Assembly (NCBI GenBank): GCA_900759005.1
Contig: CAAEUQ010000072.1
Coordinates: forward strand, 1 to 5,129
Origin: Clostridia bacterium
Lineage (GTDB): Bacteria; Bacillota; Clostridia; Christensenellales; Aristaeellaceae
DNA: 5,129 bases
Direction: 5' to 3'
Part shown: positions 4,986 through 5,129 of the stretch, one piece after another
Position numbering within the stretch: the first letter of the stretch is position 1
Layout of the letters: every line of letters begins with the position of its first letter
The notes under the pieces: generated by a model
Databases searched by the model: none
What the model saw: only the letters and a program-made list of their open reading frames with translations
What the model was told of the DNA's origin: nothing
Program-made: the position numbers and the translations under genes

Positions 4986-5129
4986 TTATTCTGCGGCCTT
5001 GGCCAGGCGCTTCGCCATACGAGCCTTTTTGCGATTCGCAGCGTTCTTATGAATAACGCCCTTTGCGGCAGCCTTATCGACCGCACCCTGCGTCGCGCTG
5101 AGAAGCGCGGCGTCGGCCTGCTTCGCGGA
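4986..5129 (-). CDS. rpsT: Small ribosomal subunit protein S20 (bS20), C-terminal part; gene runs off the right edge
   Basis: The last 47 codons plus TAA are present; the start lies beyond the window. S20 is a primary 16S rRNA-binding protein of the 30S subunit. The visible end contains KGVIHKNAANRKKARMAKRL, the characteristic conserved C-terminal helix of bS20, then AKAAE and the stop codon. About half of the normal 85-90-residue protein is present. The frame is open to the edge and basic/alanine-rich as expected. The gene ends 63 bases before rarA and has its own terminator. In many bacteria S20 is expressed from a short monocistronic unit, which fits this context. Confidence 0.93.
   Translation of the reverse strand, partial: SAKQADAALLSATQGAVDKAAAKGVIHKNAANRKKARMAKRLAKAAE

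Overview
The window reads as a chromosomal, housekeeping stretch of a moderately GC-rich Gram-positive bacterium, most likely a member of the Clostridia. The evidence is a membrane-anchored VanW-domain protein with a G5-like tail, a cysteine-free family-4-like uracil-DNA glycosylase of the type I associate with Firmicutes, strong GGAG/GGGG ribosome binding sites and a VIHKNAANRKKARMAKRL-type ribosomal protein S20. The order or genus cannot be fixed from this sequence. All supported genes lie on the minus strand, so the window is described below from right to left, in the direction of transcription.

Right edge (4923-5129): the C-terminal 47 codons of rpsT (S20), followed by a strong intrinsic terminator whose U-tract ends next to the ribosome binding site of the following gene. 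Then rarA (3600-4922), a complete AAA+ replication-fork/recombination ATPase. A 130-base gap (3470-3599) holds a TATAAT box, a short leader hairpin and a good ribosome binding site for the next gene. That gene (1475-3469) encodes a 664-residue VanW-family envelope protein. Its predicted cytoplasmic N-terminus is a roughly 200-residue Lys/Arg/Ala/Ser/Thr-rich tail built largely from a 13-residue (39-bp) tandem repeat. It is followed by one membrane helix, a peptidoglycan-binding-like region, the VanW core and a G5-like end.

Left part (1-1474): a compact unit with an extended -10 promoter (about 1446-1474). It encodes a 73-residue single-pass membrane protein of unknown function, a canonical Fe-S family-4 uracil-DNA glycosylase, and a second uracil-DNA glycosylase homologue with no cysteines. 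The second glycosylase starts inside the end of the first. A hairpin with a U-tail on the plus strand sits over the stop codon of the last gene and suggests a converging plus-strand gene just outside the left edge.

Functionally, rarA and the two glycosylases are genome-maintenance genes (stalled forks, uracil repair), the VanW protein is an envelope protein, and rpsT is translational. No mobile element, CRISPR array, tRNA, rRNA or clear defence system is visible. The most unusual features are the 39-bp minisatellite coding for a basic tail on an envelope protein, and the overlapping pair of one Fe-S and one cysteine-free glycosylase behind a small membrane protein.
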